DNA of 64,000 nucleotides from Mesorhizobium huakuii (GCF_030160235.1 NZ_BSNY01000012.1:124001-188000); one strand, 5' to 3'. Positions 18,351 to 27,786 are shown, numbered from the stretch's first letter. Notes: generated from the letters alone by a model not told the origin. Translations and numbers: made by a program.

Positions 18351-21188
18351 ATGGAACAGCGCCGATCGTCGCAGAGTTTCAAGCGCAAGGAACTCGTTGC
18401 AAAGCTCAATCCCACGGGGGTGCGCGCCTTCAAGGCCGCCGCTGACACGGCCAAGCTGCGCGGCAACCCCTATGTCGAGCTCGTCCATTTCGTCCAGCAA
18501 CTGGTGCTGTCCGAGCGCTCGGATGTGCAGATGATCGTTGCCGATGCCGGGCTGGATGCCAGCCGGCTGACGGCAGATATGACCCGCGCAATCGACAAGC
18601 TGCCCTACGGCGCGACCTCGGTGGAGGAGTTCTCCGATCACATCTTCCATGCCATACAGGAAGGCTGGAGCCTGGCCACACTGGAATTCGGTGTCGAGGA
18701 GGTGCGCAGCGCGCACATTCTTCTCGCCTGCCTGAAGACACCGGCGCTGGAAGGGCTGGTTTCGAAAATCAGCACCGAATTCGACAAGATCGATGCCGAC
18801 GGGGTCATTGCCCGCTTCGCCGAGGTCACCGAGGGCTCGCTCGAAGCCGGCTCACCTCCTGCCGCAGCAGCGGCCGAAACACCGATGAAGCGCGGGCCGG
18901 GCGGGGATTCAGCACTCGCCAAATACGCCACCGACCTGACCCAGCGTGCCCGCGACGGCAAGATCGATCCGGTCGTTGGCCGCGATCCTGAAATCCGCCA
19001 GATTGTCGACATCCTGATGCGGCGCCGGCAGAACAACCCGATCCTGACGGGCGAGGCGGGTGTCGGCAAGACGGCGGTCGTCGAGGGCTTTGCCTTGCGC
19101 ATCGCCCAGGGCGACGTGCCGCCGACGCTTCAGAATGTCAGCGTACGCATGCTCGATGTCGGGCTGATGCAGGCGGGCGCCAGCGTCAAGGGCGAGTTCG
19201 AAAAGCGGCTGAAGTCCGTCATCGACGAGGTCCAGGCGTCGGAGACGCCGATCATCCTCTTCATCGACGAGGCGCACACGTTGATCGGCGCCGGCGGCGC
19301 GGCGGGAACCGGCGATGCGGCCAATCTTCTCAAGCCCGCGCTCGCGCGCGGCGAGCTTCGCACCATCGCCGCCACGACCTGGGCCGAATACAAGCAGCAT
19401 ATCGAGAAGGATCCGGCGCTGACCCGTCGATTCCAGGTGGTCAAGATCGAAGAGCCTTCCGAAGCGGTGGCCGTGCTGATGTTGCGCGGTGTCGCCGGTG
19501 TTCTCGAGCAGCACCACAAGGTGCAGATCCTTGACGAGGCGATCGAGGCTTCGGTTTCGCTTTCGCACCGCTACATCCCGGCCAGGCAGCTGCCGGACAA
19601 GGCAGTCAGCCTCCTCGATACTGCTTGCGCCCGCGTTGCCGTCTCGCAGCACGCTACGCCAGCGGAGGTCGAGGACATTCTGCGCCGCCGCCAAGCGCTC
19701 GAGGTTGAGCAAGGCATCATTGGCCGCGAGGCGGCGATCGGCATCGAAGTGGCCGACAGACAGGCTCGCGTGGAGGCCGGATTGGCGGAAACCGAGACCA
19801 CGCTTGCGGCAGCGCAGGCGCGTTGGGATCGGGAAAAGGCGCTGGTCGCCGAGATTCTCGACCTGCGCGCCAAACTCCGAGGCGAGGGCGTGCCGCTTGA
19901 CGCGGTGGACGGCGGGGAAGCCGCTCCGGGCGAGACCGCCGATGCGCCAGCCGCCGAGGCGCATGAAAGGGAGTCACCTGAGGCCAAAACGCCGAAACCC
20001 GAGGCGGCTGAACCCATGAGCTCGAATACCAAGTCCAGGAAAGCAAAGGCGGCAAAGACGGAGGCTGTTGCCGCGCACGAGCCTGTTCCCGTGCCGGATT
20101 CCACTGCTGATCTGGCACGACTGCGCGAATTGATGGCGGAACTTGCCGAGGCGCAGGGCGAGACCCCGCTGATCCTGCCGTCGGTCGACCGCAATGCCGT
20201 GGCCGCCGTCGTCCAGGACTGGACCGGCATCCCGACGGGACGGATGCTGTCCAGCCAGACCGAGAAGGCGCTCAAGCTCGCCGCGACCTTGTCCGAGCGC
20301 GTCGTGGGTCAGGACCATGCGATGGAGATGATCGCGAAACGCGTGCAGACCAGCCGCGCCGGCCTCGGCGCGCCGGAGAAGCCGGTCGGCGTGTTCCTGC
20401 TTTGCGGCCCCTCAGGCGTCGGCAAGACCGAGACAGCCCTGGCGCTTGCCGAAACGCTTTATGGCGGCGAGCAGAACCTGATTTCGATCAACATGTCCGA
20501 ATTCCAGGAGGCGCACACGGTCTCGACGCTGAAGGGCGCGCCGCCCGGTTATGTCGGCTATGGCAAGGGCGGCATCCTGACCGAGGCCGTGCGGCGCAAG
20601 CCCTATTCGGTAATCCTGCTCGATGAGGTCGAGAAGGCGCATCCGGACGTACACGAGATCTTCTTCCAGGTCTTCGACAAGGGCATGATGGACGACAGCG
20701 AAGGCCGCCGGATCGACTTCAAGAACACGCTGATCCTGCTCACCTCGAATGTCGGCTCCGAGGTCATCATGGACCGCACGAAGAACGGCGCCTTGCGCAC
20801 CGGCATGGACGATCTGGACACCGCCTTGCGCGCTCCGCTGCTGAAAGTGTTTCCGGCCGCTTTCCTCGGCCGCGTGGTGACAATCCCTTACTATCCGCTC
20901 TCGGACGCGATGATAGAGGCGATCACCAGACACCAGTTCGACAAGATAGCCCGGCGCCTCAAGGCAACAAACGATGCCGAGCTGGTGATCGGCGACGGTG
21001 TCATGGACATGGTCAAGGCGCGCTGCACCGAGATCGAATCCGGCGGACGCATGATCGACGCCATCCTCACCAACACGCTGCTGCCGGAACTCAGCCGCGG
21101 CGTGCTCAATCGCTCGCTGGAGGGCAAGAAGATGACAAAAGTCACCGTCGGTGCCTCGTCGGAAGGATTTACCTACTCTTTCGAATAG
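18351..21188 (+). CDS. tssH: T6SS sheath-recycling ATPase ClpV (TssH)
   Basis: 945 residues from the ATG at 18351; an upstream in-frame start at 18150 would add residues with no similarity to ClpV. It has a Clp N-domain (about 1-150), a first AAA+ domain with Walker A GEAGVGKT near residue 235 and DEAHTL, a middle coiled-coil domain, and a second AAA+ domain with GPSGVGKT near 686. ClpV binds TssC/TssB and disassembles contracted sheaths. Between D1 and D2, about residues 520-587 form a low-complexity Ala/Glu/Pro/Lys-rich insert not typical of ClpV. It is transcribed divergently from the other tss genes. Confidence 0.95.
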   Translation: MEQRRSSQSFKRKELVAKLNPTGVRAFKAAADTAKLRGNPYVELVHFVQQLVLSERSDVQMIVADAGLDASRLTADMTRAIDKLPYGATSVEEFSDHIFHAIQEGWSLATLEFGVEEVRSAHILLACLKTPALEGLVSKISTEFDKIDADGVIARFAEVTEGSLEAGSPPAAAAAETPMKRGPGGDSALAKYATDLTQRARDGKIDPVVGRDPEIRQIVDILMRRRQNNPILTGEAGVGKTAVVEGFALRIAQGDVPPTLQNVSVRMLDVGLMQAGASVKGEFEKRLKSVIDEVQASETPIILFIDEAHTLIGAGGAAGTGDAANLLKPALARGELRTIAATTWAEYKQHIEKDPALTRRFQVVKIEEPSEAVAVLMLRGVAGVLEQHHKVQILDEAIEASVSLSHRYIPARQLPDKAVSLLDTACARVAVSQHATPAEVEDILRRRQALEVEQGIIGREAAIGIEVADRQARVEAGLAETETTLAAAQARWDREKALVAEILDLRAKLRGEGVPLDAVDGGEAAPGETADAPAAEAHERESPEAKTPKPEAAEPMSSNTKSRKAKAAKTEAVAAHEPVPVPDSTADLARLRELMAELAEAQGETPLILPSVDRNAVAAVVQDWTGIPTGRMLSSQTEKALKLAATLSERVVGQDHAMEMIAKRVQTSRAGLGAPEKPVGVFLLCGPSGVGKTETALALAETLYGGEQNLISINMSEFQEAHTVSTLKGAPPGYVGYGKGGILTEAVRRKPYSVILLDEVEKAHPDVHEIFFQVFDKGMMDDSEGRRIDFKNTLILLTSNVGSEVIMDRTKNGALRTGMDDLDTALRAPLLKVFPAAFLGRVVTIPYYPLSDAMIEAITRHQFDKIARRLKATNDAELVIGDGVMDMVKARCTEIESGGRMIDAILTNTLLPELSRGVLNRSLEGKKMTKVTVGASSEGFTYSFE

Positions 21189-21534
21189 AGCTCGTTGGGG
21201 CCGTTCGTCCCTTCGCAATGACCAAAGCGCATTCCTGTGACTGGTTAGGCCAATCTTCAGCGTACAGGCACTGGTGAAAGGCACTGCGGGACGATACGGG
21301 AAAATGTCTGATTTTGGCCCACGAAAAACTCAATGAAATCAATGAATTTAAGACACCTCCGGGTCCGCGATGACCATTGATTTTGCAATGAAGAAATGCC
21401 CTAGTTCGATCGATGACGGTATTTTTCGAGACGGCTGGGCGCGCCGTCGAACGCTAAAAGGTGCAAAAATCGCCGATTGGTCTCGATAGTTGGTGAAGCC
21501 TCAATATATTTTTGCCGCGATTTTCCCTTTAAAA
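21189..21534. other. Gene-poor stretch after tssH
   Basis: 346 bp of visibly lower GC than the flanking DNA, with no credible open frame on either strand. An inverted repeat GACGGC-N7-GCCGTC (21430-21448) is followed on the minus strand by an A-rich run and could be a weak hairpin. I see nothing else. Confidence 0.4.
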
Positions 21535-21744
21535 TCAAAAGTGTAACTTCTTGACGGCCTTGATGTCGGAGTTCGCGTGGAGGAAGGCCAGCAGGTCGAA
21601 CGTCTTTGGCCTGATGGCCACAATCTCGCCGTCGCGCCGCAACGTGCCGCGTTCGAGATCGAGGGTCGCGCTGCCGATCTGTTGTGCCAAGCCCCTGCAC
21701 CATCGCTGCGCCTGATTGCGCAGGAGCCGCAGAAGCCGGTGAGG
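21535..21744 (-). pseudogene. Remnant of a winged-helix (OmpR/PhoB-type) DNA-binding regulator
   Basis: In one minus-strand frame, closed by TGA at both ends (21745-21747 and 21535-21537), the translation contains LDLERGTLRRDGEIVAIRP followed by KTFDLLAFLHANSD. This is the N-terminal part of the Trans_reg_C winged-helix domain (pattern LDLxxGxLxRDGxxVxLRPKxFxLLxxLxxN). It stops before the recognition helix, has no plausible start codon or ribosome site, and lacks any receiver or sensor domain. I read it as a truncated relic of a regulator gene. Confidence 0.5.
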
Positions 21745-21912
21745 TCAAGCCCGAAAGATGCTCGAGAGGCACAGCAAGGCCGATATGGGTCACCGGCCCA
21801 CTCCAGGACCTGCTCCGCAAAACCCCGCAAGCCAGCGAGCGCCGCCTCGCCAGCTGGCAATTTTGCAGCTGAGGCGGCGGCGCAGCGTCTTCGCTGACCT
21901 AACGTTTGGCAC

Positions 21913-22347
21913 TCAACCGTGCGCCATTATACTTCTCAGCCATGCAAGAACCTTGCTGCCTCCGAGCATTCTCCGCACCCTGCCGGCCGCCCAGTCGGCG
22001 CGCATCGTGGCTCCGGCATGGCAACTGCAGACGATGTCGTGCAACTGCCAGTCTGACAGTTCGAAGAAGCGCTTGGCCTCGCCGTAAGTGTCCGATCGCA
22101 GGCCCGAAGCACGCAGCAATGGATCATCGAAGGCAACCGTGATCGGCGACCCGGTTGCCCGCGCCTCTTCGCGGAGCCCGGAGTTAAGATGCTCGGTACC
22201 GGTCAGCGCGGTCAGGCAGCGCGACGGATTCATTTCGAGCAGTTCGGCCCACCGTTCGATCCGCTGCTCTTTGGTCGTCAGCAGGGCCGGCGCCATCGGA
22301 TTGATGTCGGCGATCGACTGCAGTTCCTCAAGTGTCTGGTGTTTCAT
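21913..22347 (-). CDS. Hypothetical protein, 144 aa, unknown function
   Basis: The start is well supported: AGGAGGT lies 5 bases before the ATG at 22347. The product is 144 residues, soluble and probably cytoplasmic, with balanced composition unlike the shadow frames around it. It begins MKHQTLEELQSIADINPMAP. Features: WAELLEMNPSRCLTALTGTE (about 33-52) and a late DWQLHDIVCSCHAGATMRADW segment with a Cys-x-Cys-His cluster. I do not recognise the family. The neighbours are a decayed regulator and an unrelated small gene, so context gives no function. Confidence 0.7.
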   Translation of the reverse strand: MKHQTLEELQSIADINPMAPALLTTKEQRIERWAELLEMNPSRCLTALTGTEHLNSGLREEARATGSPITVAFDDPLLRASGLRSDTYGEAKRFFELSDWQLHDIVCSCHAGATMRADWAAGRVRRMLGGSKVLAWLRSIMAHG

Positions 22348-22724
22348 GGCTACCTCCTGTTCTTAGCTTTGTTCTTAGCCCTCAGCGGCCTCCGCAGCCT
22401 GTGGTCTTCGACCTACGGTCTTGCCCTCGGCGTCTTAGGGCTCGTGGCGCGAGCCGTGGAGTTGCCCAAGCGACCTTCAGCAGACACCAAGCAGCGGCAT
22501 ATAAAGCGAAAGAACCGTCATCGATCTCTAATGTTCCAGCGGCAGCGCAGATTTCGTGCGGCTTGCCACACAATGGGTCAAGCCGGGGGCAGATCGGCCG
22601 TGTGAAGCATGTGCGCGGCGACGAGGACGCGCGCCATGCATCGCCTCAGGTCCTCACTGAAGAGCCAGAAAAGCCCTGCAACAAAACCTGGTTTCAGCGC
22701 GGTTCCTTGTGTTTGGAGGAACCT
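22348..22724. other. Intergenic stretch without recognisable gene
   Basis: 377 bp between two divergently oriented small genes. Open frames here have no family similarity and no good ribosome sites. An inverted repeat, AGGTTCC near 22700 against GGAACCT at 22717-22723, surrounds the ribosome site of the next gene and could form a hairpin that masks it. Confidence 0.4.
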
Positions 22725-22922
22725 ATGTGGCCGACATTCGATAATGGGGATGAACCCAAAGCCCAGCGAAAAATGTTGGCCGATCGACTGGCCAGGGAGA
22801 CCGGTATCAGCGAAGAAGAAGCCGAGCGACTGATCCAGCTCATTGGGACCGATTGGAATTCGCTGCGTCGCGAAGCTAGGTTCCTGAAAGGTCGACACGA
22901 GGATGGCGCAGCCAGCACCTGA
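22725..22922 (+). CDS. Small hypothetical protein, 65 aa
   Basis: The start ATG at 22725 is preceded by GGAGGA at 22715-22720. The open frame extends upstream to 22332, but that part has no coding character. The 65-residue product (starts MWPTFDNGDEP) is helical and charged, with RLARETGISEEEAERLIQLI followed by GTDWNSLRREARFL. That resembles a three-helix DNA-binding or UBA-like fold seen in small rhizobial proteins of unknown role. I cannot name a function. Confidence 0.6.
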   Translation: MWPTFDNGDEPKAQRKMLADRLARETGISEEEAERLIQLIGTDWNSLRREARFLKGRHEDGAAST

Positions 22923-23054
22923 TCAATTCGCTTAATGCGGCCCTTGTCGAGCCGAAATATCCCGTTCCGGCCGCTTTGTCTGTCAAAGTCGGGTTGCAAC
23001 TCATCCCAGGTGACAAGCTATCGTCCGCAATCATCCCGTCGATCGAGCGACTGG

Positions 23055-23756
23055 TCACATGATTCCGAAGGTTCTGTAGGCTTCGACCGCGCTGAGGCCC
23101 CCGCGGATTGCCTCAGCGACAAGCTTCTCACCGCGAGCCTTTTCAAGCGCCAGCCGCACCACCTCCTCTTCCGCTTGGCGCGGGATGACGAGGACACCTT
23201 CCTTGTCGCCAAACAGCAGCGTCCCCGTCTCGATCCGCACGCCGCCGATCTCCAACGCGCAGCGATAGTCGACGACCTTGCCGCGGACACCCTGGTCCTG
23301 GGCGTAGTAGCCGGTACAGAAGCAGGGGAAATCCAGCGCCTTGATGCCATCCGTATCGCGCACGAAGCCGTCGACCAGTGCGCCATGGGCGCCCAGGATC
23401 TTCGCACGCGTCGACATCAGCTCGCCCCACAGCGCATAGCGCGGCGAGGCGCCGCTGGCGACATAGATCTCGCCAGGCTTGAGATCGTCCAGTGCCTCGA
23501 ACATCAGCCCGAACGGCTTGGTCATCAGCGGATTGCGCGTCGGCTGGTCGGACGGAAATATGTCGGATTCCAGCACCGGCATGGCCCGGCCGAGCAGCCG
23601 CGTCTCCCCGTCGACCGGCTTGAACACGGGCGGAAGGAACTGATGCCGCAGCCCGAGCGTGTCCATGACGTCACCAACTACGGCGACGAAGAGTTCCTTC
23701 TCGAACAGCCGGTACATTTCGGTGTCGTCGGCATAGAGGCGCTTCGGTGTGGTCAT
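23055..23756 (-). CDS. RraA-like / HMG-CHA aldolase family protein
   Basis: 233 residues. It carries the family core GELMSTRAKILGAHGALVDG with the catalytic Arg-Asp pair in DGFVRDTDGI (about residues 121-130). In class II 4-hydroxy-4-methyl-2-oxoglutarate / 4-carboxy-4-hydroxy-2-oxoadipate aldolases this pair binds pyruvate and the divalent metal. True RraA RNase E inhibitors are shorter and their genes do not sit in sugar operons. Its ATG overlaps the stop of the UxuA-like gene (ATGA) as the last gene of the four-gene operon. A retro-aldol or oxaloacetate-type decarboxylation of a sugar-acid product is the likely role; the substrate is unknown. Confidence 0.82.
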   Translation of the reverse strand: MTTPKRLYADDTEMYRLFEKELFVAVVGDVMDTLGLRHQFLPPVFKPVDGETRLLGRAMPVLESDIFPSDQPTRNPLMTKPFGLMFEALDDLKPGEIYVASGASPRYALWGELMSTRAKILGAHGALVDGFVRDTDGIKALDFPCFCTGYYAQDQGVRGKVVDYRCALEIGGVRIETGTLLFGDKEGVLVIPRQAEEEVVRLALEKARGEKLVAEAIRGGLSAVEAYRTFGIM

Positions 23757-24871
23757 GAGGCTTGACTCCTGCCGGTCGTCGACTGCGTGTTGTGCGAAGG
23801 CCCTAGCGCCGCGGCGTTTTGGACCAGCGCACGCATGTAACCGAGTGCAAAGGCCTTGCCGGCGTGCCAGGGCGCATCGCAGGACATTTCCGGCGTATGG
23901 TCGGGGATCATGACGCCGTGATAGCTTTCGTCGCGCAGGATGCGAACAATTTCGGCCATATCGATGTCGCCGTCATCGACGAACGTCTCGTGGTAGTTCG
24001 GTACCTTGCCGCGAACGTTGCGGAAGTGGATGTAGCCGATGCGTCCGCTTCGGGCGAAGCGCCGGACATGCGAGTAGATGTCATCAGTGCCGGGCATTTC
24101 CTGTAGTGAACCGAGGCAGAGCTCGAGCCCGTTGGACGGCGAATCGACGATGCCCAGGAGCCGGTCGTATTTCTCCGGCCGGTTGACGAGACGCGCGGCA
24201 CCGCGCAGTGCCTCGGCCGGCGGATCGTCGGGATGCGCCGCCAGCATGACACCGGCCTCTTCGGCCACCGGCACGATCTCGCGCAGAAAGACACCAAGCC
24301 GCTGCCAGAGTTCCTCGCTGCTGACCTGCACCGGTTCGGCATCCGGCCGGCCGGCGCGGTAGCGCATGTTCCAGACGACGCCGTCGGGCAGGGAAAGATC
24401 GGGGTCTATGGCGGTGAGGTCGAGCCCCACCGACATCGCCTCGCCACGCGCGAACGGTCCGCGCGACCAGCCCCAGACGCCGGCTATCGAGAAGTTATAG
24501 CCGATGCAGGGAATGCCGGCGCGTCCGGCATCGCGGACCAGGCGCTTCAGCCCTTCGATCTGCTTCGCCCTGTCGGGTCCGCCGAGCAACACATCGGACC
24601 AGAAGCGGGGCGAGAAATTCTCGATCGCGGCGAGTTCCAGGCCGTTGTCGCGCACGGTCTTCACCAGGCCGGCGAAATCCTCGTAACTCCAAAGTTCGTC
24701 GGTGGAGCAGTCGCCCCAGCCTTCCTTCTCGCTGCCGGCGGACAGCGAAGGGTCGCGGCCGCGAAAGTAATTGGTGAGGTGGGCTACGACATGGGTGGCG
24801 CCTGCCTGGCGGGCGAAGCGGAAATTGCCTTGGGTGAGCGATTCCCGGTAAAGGCCAAGACCAATCTTCAT
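23753..24871 (-). CDS. Mannonate dehydratase (UxuA)-like TIM-barrel protein
   Basis: 372 residues from the ATG at 24871 (MKIGLGLYRESLTQGNFRFA). The frame runs further upstream, but only as a shadow of the SDR gene. It shares with UxuA the segment SPSNGLELCLGSLQEMPGTD (UxuA: S-x-x-NGLxxCxGS) and metal-site motifs RIGYIHFRNVRG and GVMIPDHTPE. The UxuA C-terminal signature RPDHGH is replaced by IPDHTPE, so the substrate probably differs from D-mannonate. It lies 2 bp after the SDR gene and overlaps the RraA-like gene. It is likely a dehydratase or isomerase on a sugar acid. Confidence 0.78.
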   Translation of the reverse strand: MKIGLGLYRESLTQGNFRFARQAGATHVVAHLTNYFRGRDPSLSAGSEKEGWGDCSTDELWSYEDFAGLVKTVRDNGLELAAIENFSPRFWSDVLLGGPDRAKQIEGLKRLVRDAGRAGIPCIGYNFSIAGVWGWSRGPFARGEAMSVGLDLTAIDPDLSLPDGVVWNMRYRAGRPDAEPVQVSSEELWQRLGVFLREIVPVAEEAGVMLAAHPDDPPAEALRGAARLVNRPEKYDRLLGIVDSPSNGLELCLGSLQEMPGTDDIYSHVRRFARSGRIGYIHFRNVRGKVPNYHETFVDDGDIDMAEIVRILRDESYHGVMIPDHTPEMSCDAPWHAGKAFALGYMRALVQNAAALGPSHNTQSTTGRSQAS

Positions 24872-24873
24872 GG

Positions 24874-25659
24874 CTACTTCACGCCGATGCCGGCGGTCAG
24901 GCCGCCATCTATTCTGTAATCGGCGCCGGTGCAGAAGCTGGCCTTGGACGAGCACAGGAAAGCAATGAGTTCGGCCACTTCCTCCGGCTCGCCGATGCGG
25001 CCAAGCGGATGGGCTGCGCCGAAGCGCTTGTAGGCCTCCTCGACATCGGCATCGCTGCCGTGGTCGCCACGCGCGGCCTTCTCCAGGATCGGCGTGCGGA
25101 TCGAGCCCGGGCTGACCGAATTCACCCTTATGCCTGATGCCGCGTAGTCGAGCGCCAGCGAGCGTGTCAGCGTATGGATGGCCCCCTTGGTCGTGGCATA
25201 GGCGGCGACGTTCTGCTGGCAGGCGAAGCCTTGCACCGAAGCGACGTTGATGATGGCGCCGCCGCCGCGCTTGATCATTTCCGGAATGCCGAAATGGGCG
25301 GTCAGGTAGATCGAGCCGACATTGACCGTCATCGCCCGGTTCCAGGTTTCCCAATCGGTCGTCGTCGCGGTTCCGTAGGGGTGGACCGCGGCGGAATTGA
25401 CGATGATGTCGATGCCGCCGAAACGCGTGACGCCGGCCGCGACCGCGTCACGCACCTGATCGGAAACGGACACGTCGACCGTTTGCACCAGGGCGTCTGT
25501 TCCGGCTTTGGCAAGGCTTTCCTGCATGGCGGCATTGGCGGCCTGGTCGATGCCGCAGGCGACGATCGCCGCACCGCCTTGCGCCAGCCGCCTTGCGGTG
25601 GCGAGTGCGATGCCGGTCGTGCCGGTGATCAGCGCCACCTTGTTTTCAAAGTCATGCAT
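24874..25659 (-). CDS. SDR family NAD(P)-dependent oxidoreductase
   Basis: 261 residues. Classical short-chain dehydrogenase: the cofactor motif is near the N-terminus but reads TGTTGIALA (residues 14-22) instead of TGxxxGIG; NSAAVHP takes the NNAG position; the catalytic Ser, Tyr and Lys are in INVASVQG and AAYATTKGA (Y-x-x-x-K); the C-terminus is FCTGADYRIDGGLTAG. Between a FadR-type regulator (8-bp overlap) and the UxuA-like gene, it probably oxidises or reduces a hexuronate/aldonate, a job done by UxuB in classical pathways. Substrate is inferred only from context. Confidence 0.85.
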   Translation of the reverse strand: MHDFENKVALITGTTGIALATARRLAQGGAAIVACGIDQAANAAMQESLAKAGTDALVQTVDVSVSDQVRDAVAAGVTRFGGIDIIVNSAAVHPYGTATTTDWETWNRAMTVNVGSIYLTAHFGIPEMIKRGGGAIINVASVQGFACQQNVAAYATTKGAIHTLTRSLALDYAASGIRVNSVSPGSIRTPILEKAARGDHGSDADVEEAYKRFGAAHPLGRIGEPEEVAELIAFLCSSKASFCTGADYRIDGGLTAGIGVK

Positions 25660-26416
25660 TGTCCGAATCCTTGGAAGAAGTCTGGCCCGGCATTGCCGGC
25701 GAGATCCGTGTGTTTTCGAGGTCGTCCGGAACGAAGCGCAGCCCGAAATCGAGATGCCGGCTCATCAAATAGCTGTAGGCAATGCGGTCGCGCGTGCGAA
25801 GCGCGGCGATGATCTCGCCATGGGCGTGGCGCGTTTCGCTCAACACAGGCCGGATAGATTTGCCGACTGTCATGATGTGCAGGATGACCGGCGACAGGAA
25901 CTGGTAGGTCTGCACCAGCATGCGGTTATCGGCGAGCTTCATCAGTGCCATGTGGAAATCGAAATCGCGCTGAGCGGCTTCCTGGACATCCTTGCTGGTC
26001 TCGATCAGGCCGTTGACCTCGTCCAGGGCGTCGAGTTCGGCGGCGCTGGCATTGAGAATGATGTGGTCGCCGATGCTCACTTCAATGATGCGGCGAAACC
26101 CCTGTATGTCGTTAAACGAGGTTCTTGAAATATCCATCTGGGCAGCGAAGAAGTTCTGGATCGCAATGTCATGGCGATCGGCCAGCACCGCGCCGACGCG
26201 CGGCTTGGGGTCGATCAGACCATAGGTGCGAATGGTGCGCAGCGCTTCGCGTATCGTGTTGCGGCTGGCGCCGAACAGTTCGCCAAGCTCGCGTTCGGTG
26301 GGCAGGACGTCGCCGACCGACATGGCGCGGTTTCGAATGAGGTCGAGAATCTGCCGCACGGTCTGGTCGACGGCCGAGCTGCTGACTCCCGCATCTTCCG
26401 CCACTTCTTGCTCCAA
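25652..26416 (-). CDS. FadR-subfamily GntR transcriptional regulator
   Basis: N-terminal winged helix (VLPTERELGELFGASRNTIR) and a C-terminal all-helical FCD ligand domain (about 95-235) with the metal-binding Asp/His pattern (DFDFHMALM; TRHAHGEIIAAL). I choose a TTG start at 26416 because AAGGAGGG lies 5 bases upstream; an ATG at 26434 has no ribosome site and would fall at the transcription start. It heads a four-gene minus-strand operon and overlaps the SDR gene. Two operators of the FadR type flank the divergent promoters, so it very likely represses both itself and uxuA. The inducer is probably a sugar acid. Confidence 0.88.
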   Translation of the reverse strand: MEQEVAEDAGVSSSAVDQTVRQILDLIRNRAMSVGDVLPTERELGELFGASRNTIREALRTIRTYGLIDPKPRVGAVLADRHDIAIQNFFAAQMDISRTSFNDIQGFRRIIEVSIGDHIILNASAAELDALDEVNGLIETSKDVQEAAQRDFDFHMALMKLADNRMLVQTYQFLSPVILHIMTVGKSIRPVLSETRHAHGEIIAALRTRDRIAYSYLMSRHLDFGLRFVPDDLENTRISPAMPGQTSSKDSDNA

Positions 26417-26434
26417 GGGTTCCCTCCTTGTCAT

Positions 26435-26445
26435 TTGTTGGACCA
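26435..26445. promoter_or_regulatory. FadR-type operator 1
   Basis: TTGTTGGACCA matches the FadR-subfamily consensus TNGTNNNACNA exactly. It is the inverted copy of operator 2 and lies just downstream of the regulator's own predicted -10. Confidence 0.7.
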
Positions 26446-26473
26446 GACTAGTGCCTGTCGAATAGAAAATCAA
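26445..26473 (-). promoter_or_regulatory. Predicted promoter of the regulator/SDR/UxuA-like/RraA-like operon
   Basis: On the minus strand, TTGATT (26468-26473) and TAGTCT (26445-26450) are separated by 17 bases. The -10 touches operator 1, as expected for autorepression. The start point would fall near the ATG at 26434, which supports the TTG start at 26416. Confidence 0.5.
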
Positions 26474-26517
26474 TTGGCGAGCCATAAAAACCACGGATTC
26501 GAGTCGAAATTAGCTTA

Positions 26518-26546
26518 TTGACAGGCTATTGGTCCAACAATATGGT
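26518..26546 (+). promoter_or_regulatory. Predicted uxuA promoter
   Basis: A consensus -35, TTGACA (26518-26523), and TATGGT (26541-26546) with 17-base spacing. Operator 2 occupies the spacer, so a bound regulator would exclude RNA polymerase. Confidence 0.65.
26530..26540. promoter_or_regulatory. FadR-type operator 2
   Basis: TGGTCCAACAA fits TNGTNNNACNA and is the reverse complement of operator 1 over its core (TTGTTGGACCA), 95 bp away. The pair could also support looping. Confidence 0.7.
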
Positions 26547-26571
26547 CGCCACCTAACATTGAGGAGGCTTC

Positions 26572-27756
26572 ATGGAACAGTGCTGGCGCTGGTATGGTCC
26601 GGATGATCCGGTGACGCTTGAACATGTCAGGCAGGCCGGCGCCACCGGCGTGGTTTCAGCGCTTCACCACATCTACGATGGGAGGGCCTGGCCCGAAGCC
26701 GATGTGCTCGAACGCAAGCGCATCATCGAGGCCGCCGGCCTGACATGGTCGGTGGTCGAGAGCATCCCGGTCCACAATTCCTTCAAGATCGGCGCGCCGG
26801 AACGCGAGCGCTACGCCGGCTACTATCGCGACAGCATCCGCACGCTCGCCAAGGCCGGCATCAAGACGATCTGCTACAATTTCATGCCGGTGGTGGACTG
26901 GACCCGCACCGACCTCATGTATCGCCTGCCGACAACCGGCTATGCCTTGCGTTTCGACGCCATCGACTTTGCCGCCTATGACCTTTTCGTGCTGCAGCGC
27001 AAGAATGGCGCCGCCAGCTACACGCCGGCGCGGATCGCCGAGGCCGAGAGGCGGCTGAAGGCGTTGGCGCCAGAGCAGGTCGATCAGATCGAGCGCAACC
27101 TCATCGCCGGCCTGCCGGCGACCGAGCGCAGCTACAACCGTGACAGCTTTCGCGAGGCCCTGGCCGAATACGACGGGATCGGGCCGAAGGAGTTGCGCGA
27201 CAACCTCGCCTGGTTCCTGCGCGAGATCATTCCGGTCGCCGAAGAGGAAGGGGTGCGCATGTGCATCCATCCCGACGACCCGCCCTTTTCGCTCTATGGC
27301 CTGCCGCGCGTCGTGTCGACCGCGCAGGATGCGCGCTTCATCCTCGAGGCCGTCGACAGCCCGGCCAACGGGCTGACCTTCTGCACCGGCTCCTACGGCA
27401 CGCGCGCCGACAACGACATCGTGGCCATGGTCAAGGAATTCGCCGACCGCATCCATTTCGTCCATCTGCGCAACATCACCATCGAGGAGGACGGCTCGTT
27501 CTATGAAGCCGAGCATCTCGAGGGCGGCACCGACATGGCGCATGTCATCCTCGCCCTGATGCAGGAGGAGGCGCGCCGCCGCAAGGAGGGCCGTGCCGAC
27601 TGGCGCATCCCGATGCGGCCGGACCACGGCCACCTGCTCGCCGACGACATCGGCAAGAAGAAGATCAATCCCGGCTACTCGCTGATCGGCCGGCTGAAAG
27701 GCCTCGCCGAACTGCGTGGCATCATGCGCGCCGTGGAGCGGTTCGGGCTGGCCTGA
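26572..27756 (+). CDS. uxuA: Mannonate dehydratase UxuA
   Basis: 394 residues, the size of E. coli UxuA. Signatures: start [40 protein letters not shown] and the C-terminal [19 protein letters not shown] with [18 protein letters not shown], all conserved with the enterobacterial enzyme. It converts D-mannonate to 2-keto-3-deoxy-D-gluconate in hexuronate breakdown, using a divalent metal. GAGGAGG lies before the ATG. It is transcribed divergently from the FadR-type regulator operon. No uronate isomerase, KDG kinase or KDPG aldolase is in the window, so those must be elsewhere. Confidence 0.93.
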   Translation: MEQCWRWYGPDDPVTLEHVRQAGATGVVSALHHIYDGRAWPEADVLERKRIIEAAGLTWSVVESIPVHNSFKIGAPERERYAGYYRDSIRTLAKAGIKTICYNFMPVVDWTRTDLMYRLPTTGYALRFDAIDFAAYDLFVLQRKNGAASYTPARIAEAERRLKALAPEQVDQIERNLIAGLPATERSYNRDSFREALAEYDGIGPKELRDNLAWFLREIIPVAEEEGVRMCIHPDDPPFSLYGLPRVVSTAQDARFILEAVDSPANGLTFCTGSYGTRADNDIVAMVKEFADRIHFVHLRNITIEEDGSFYEAEHLEGGTDMAHVILALMQEEARRRKEGRADWRIPMRPDHGHLLADDIGKKKINPGYSLIGRLKGLAELRGIMRAVERFGLA

Positions 27757-27786
27757 GGCAATCAGGGAGGCGAGTACTGATTTGCA

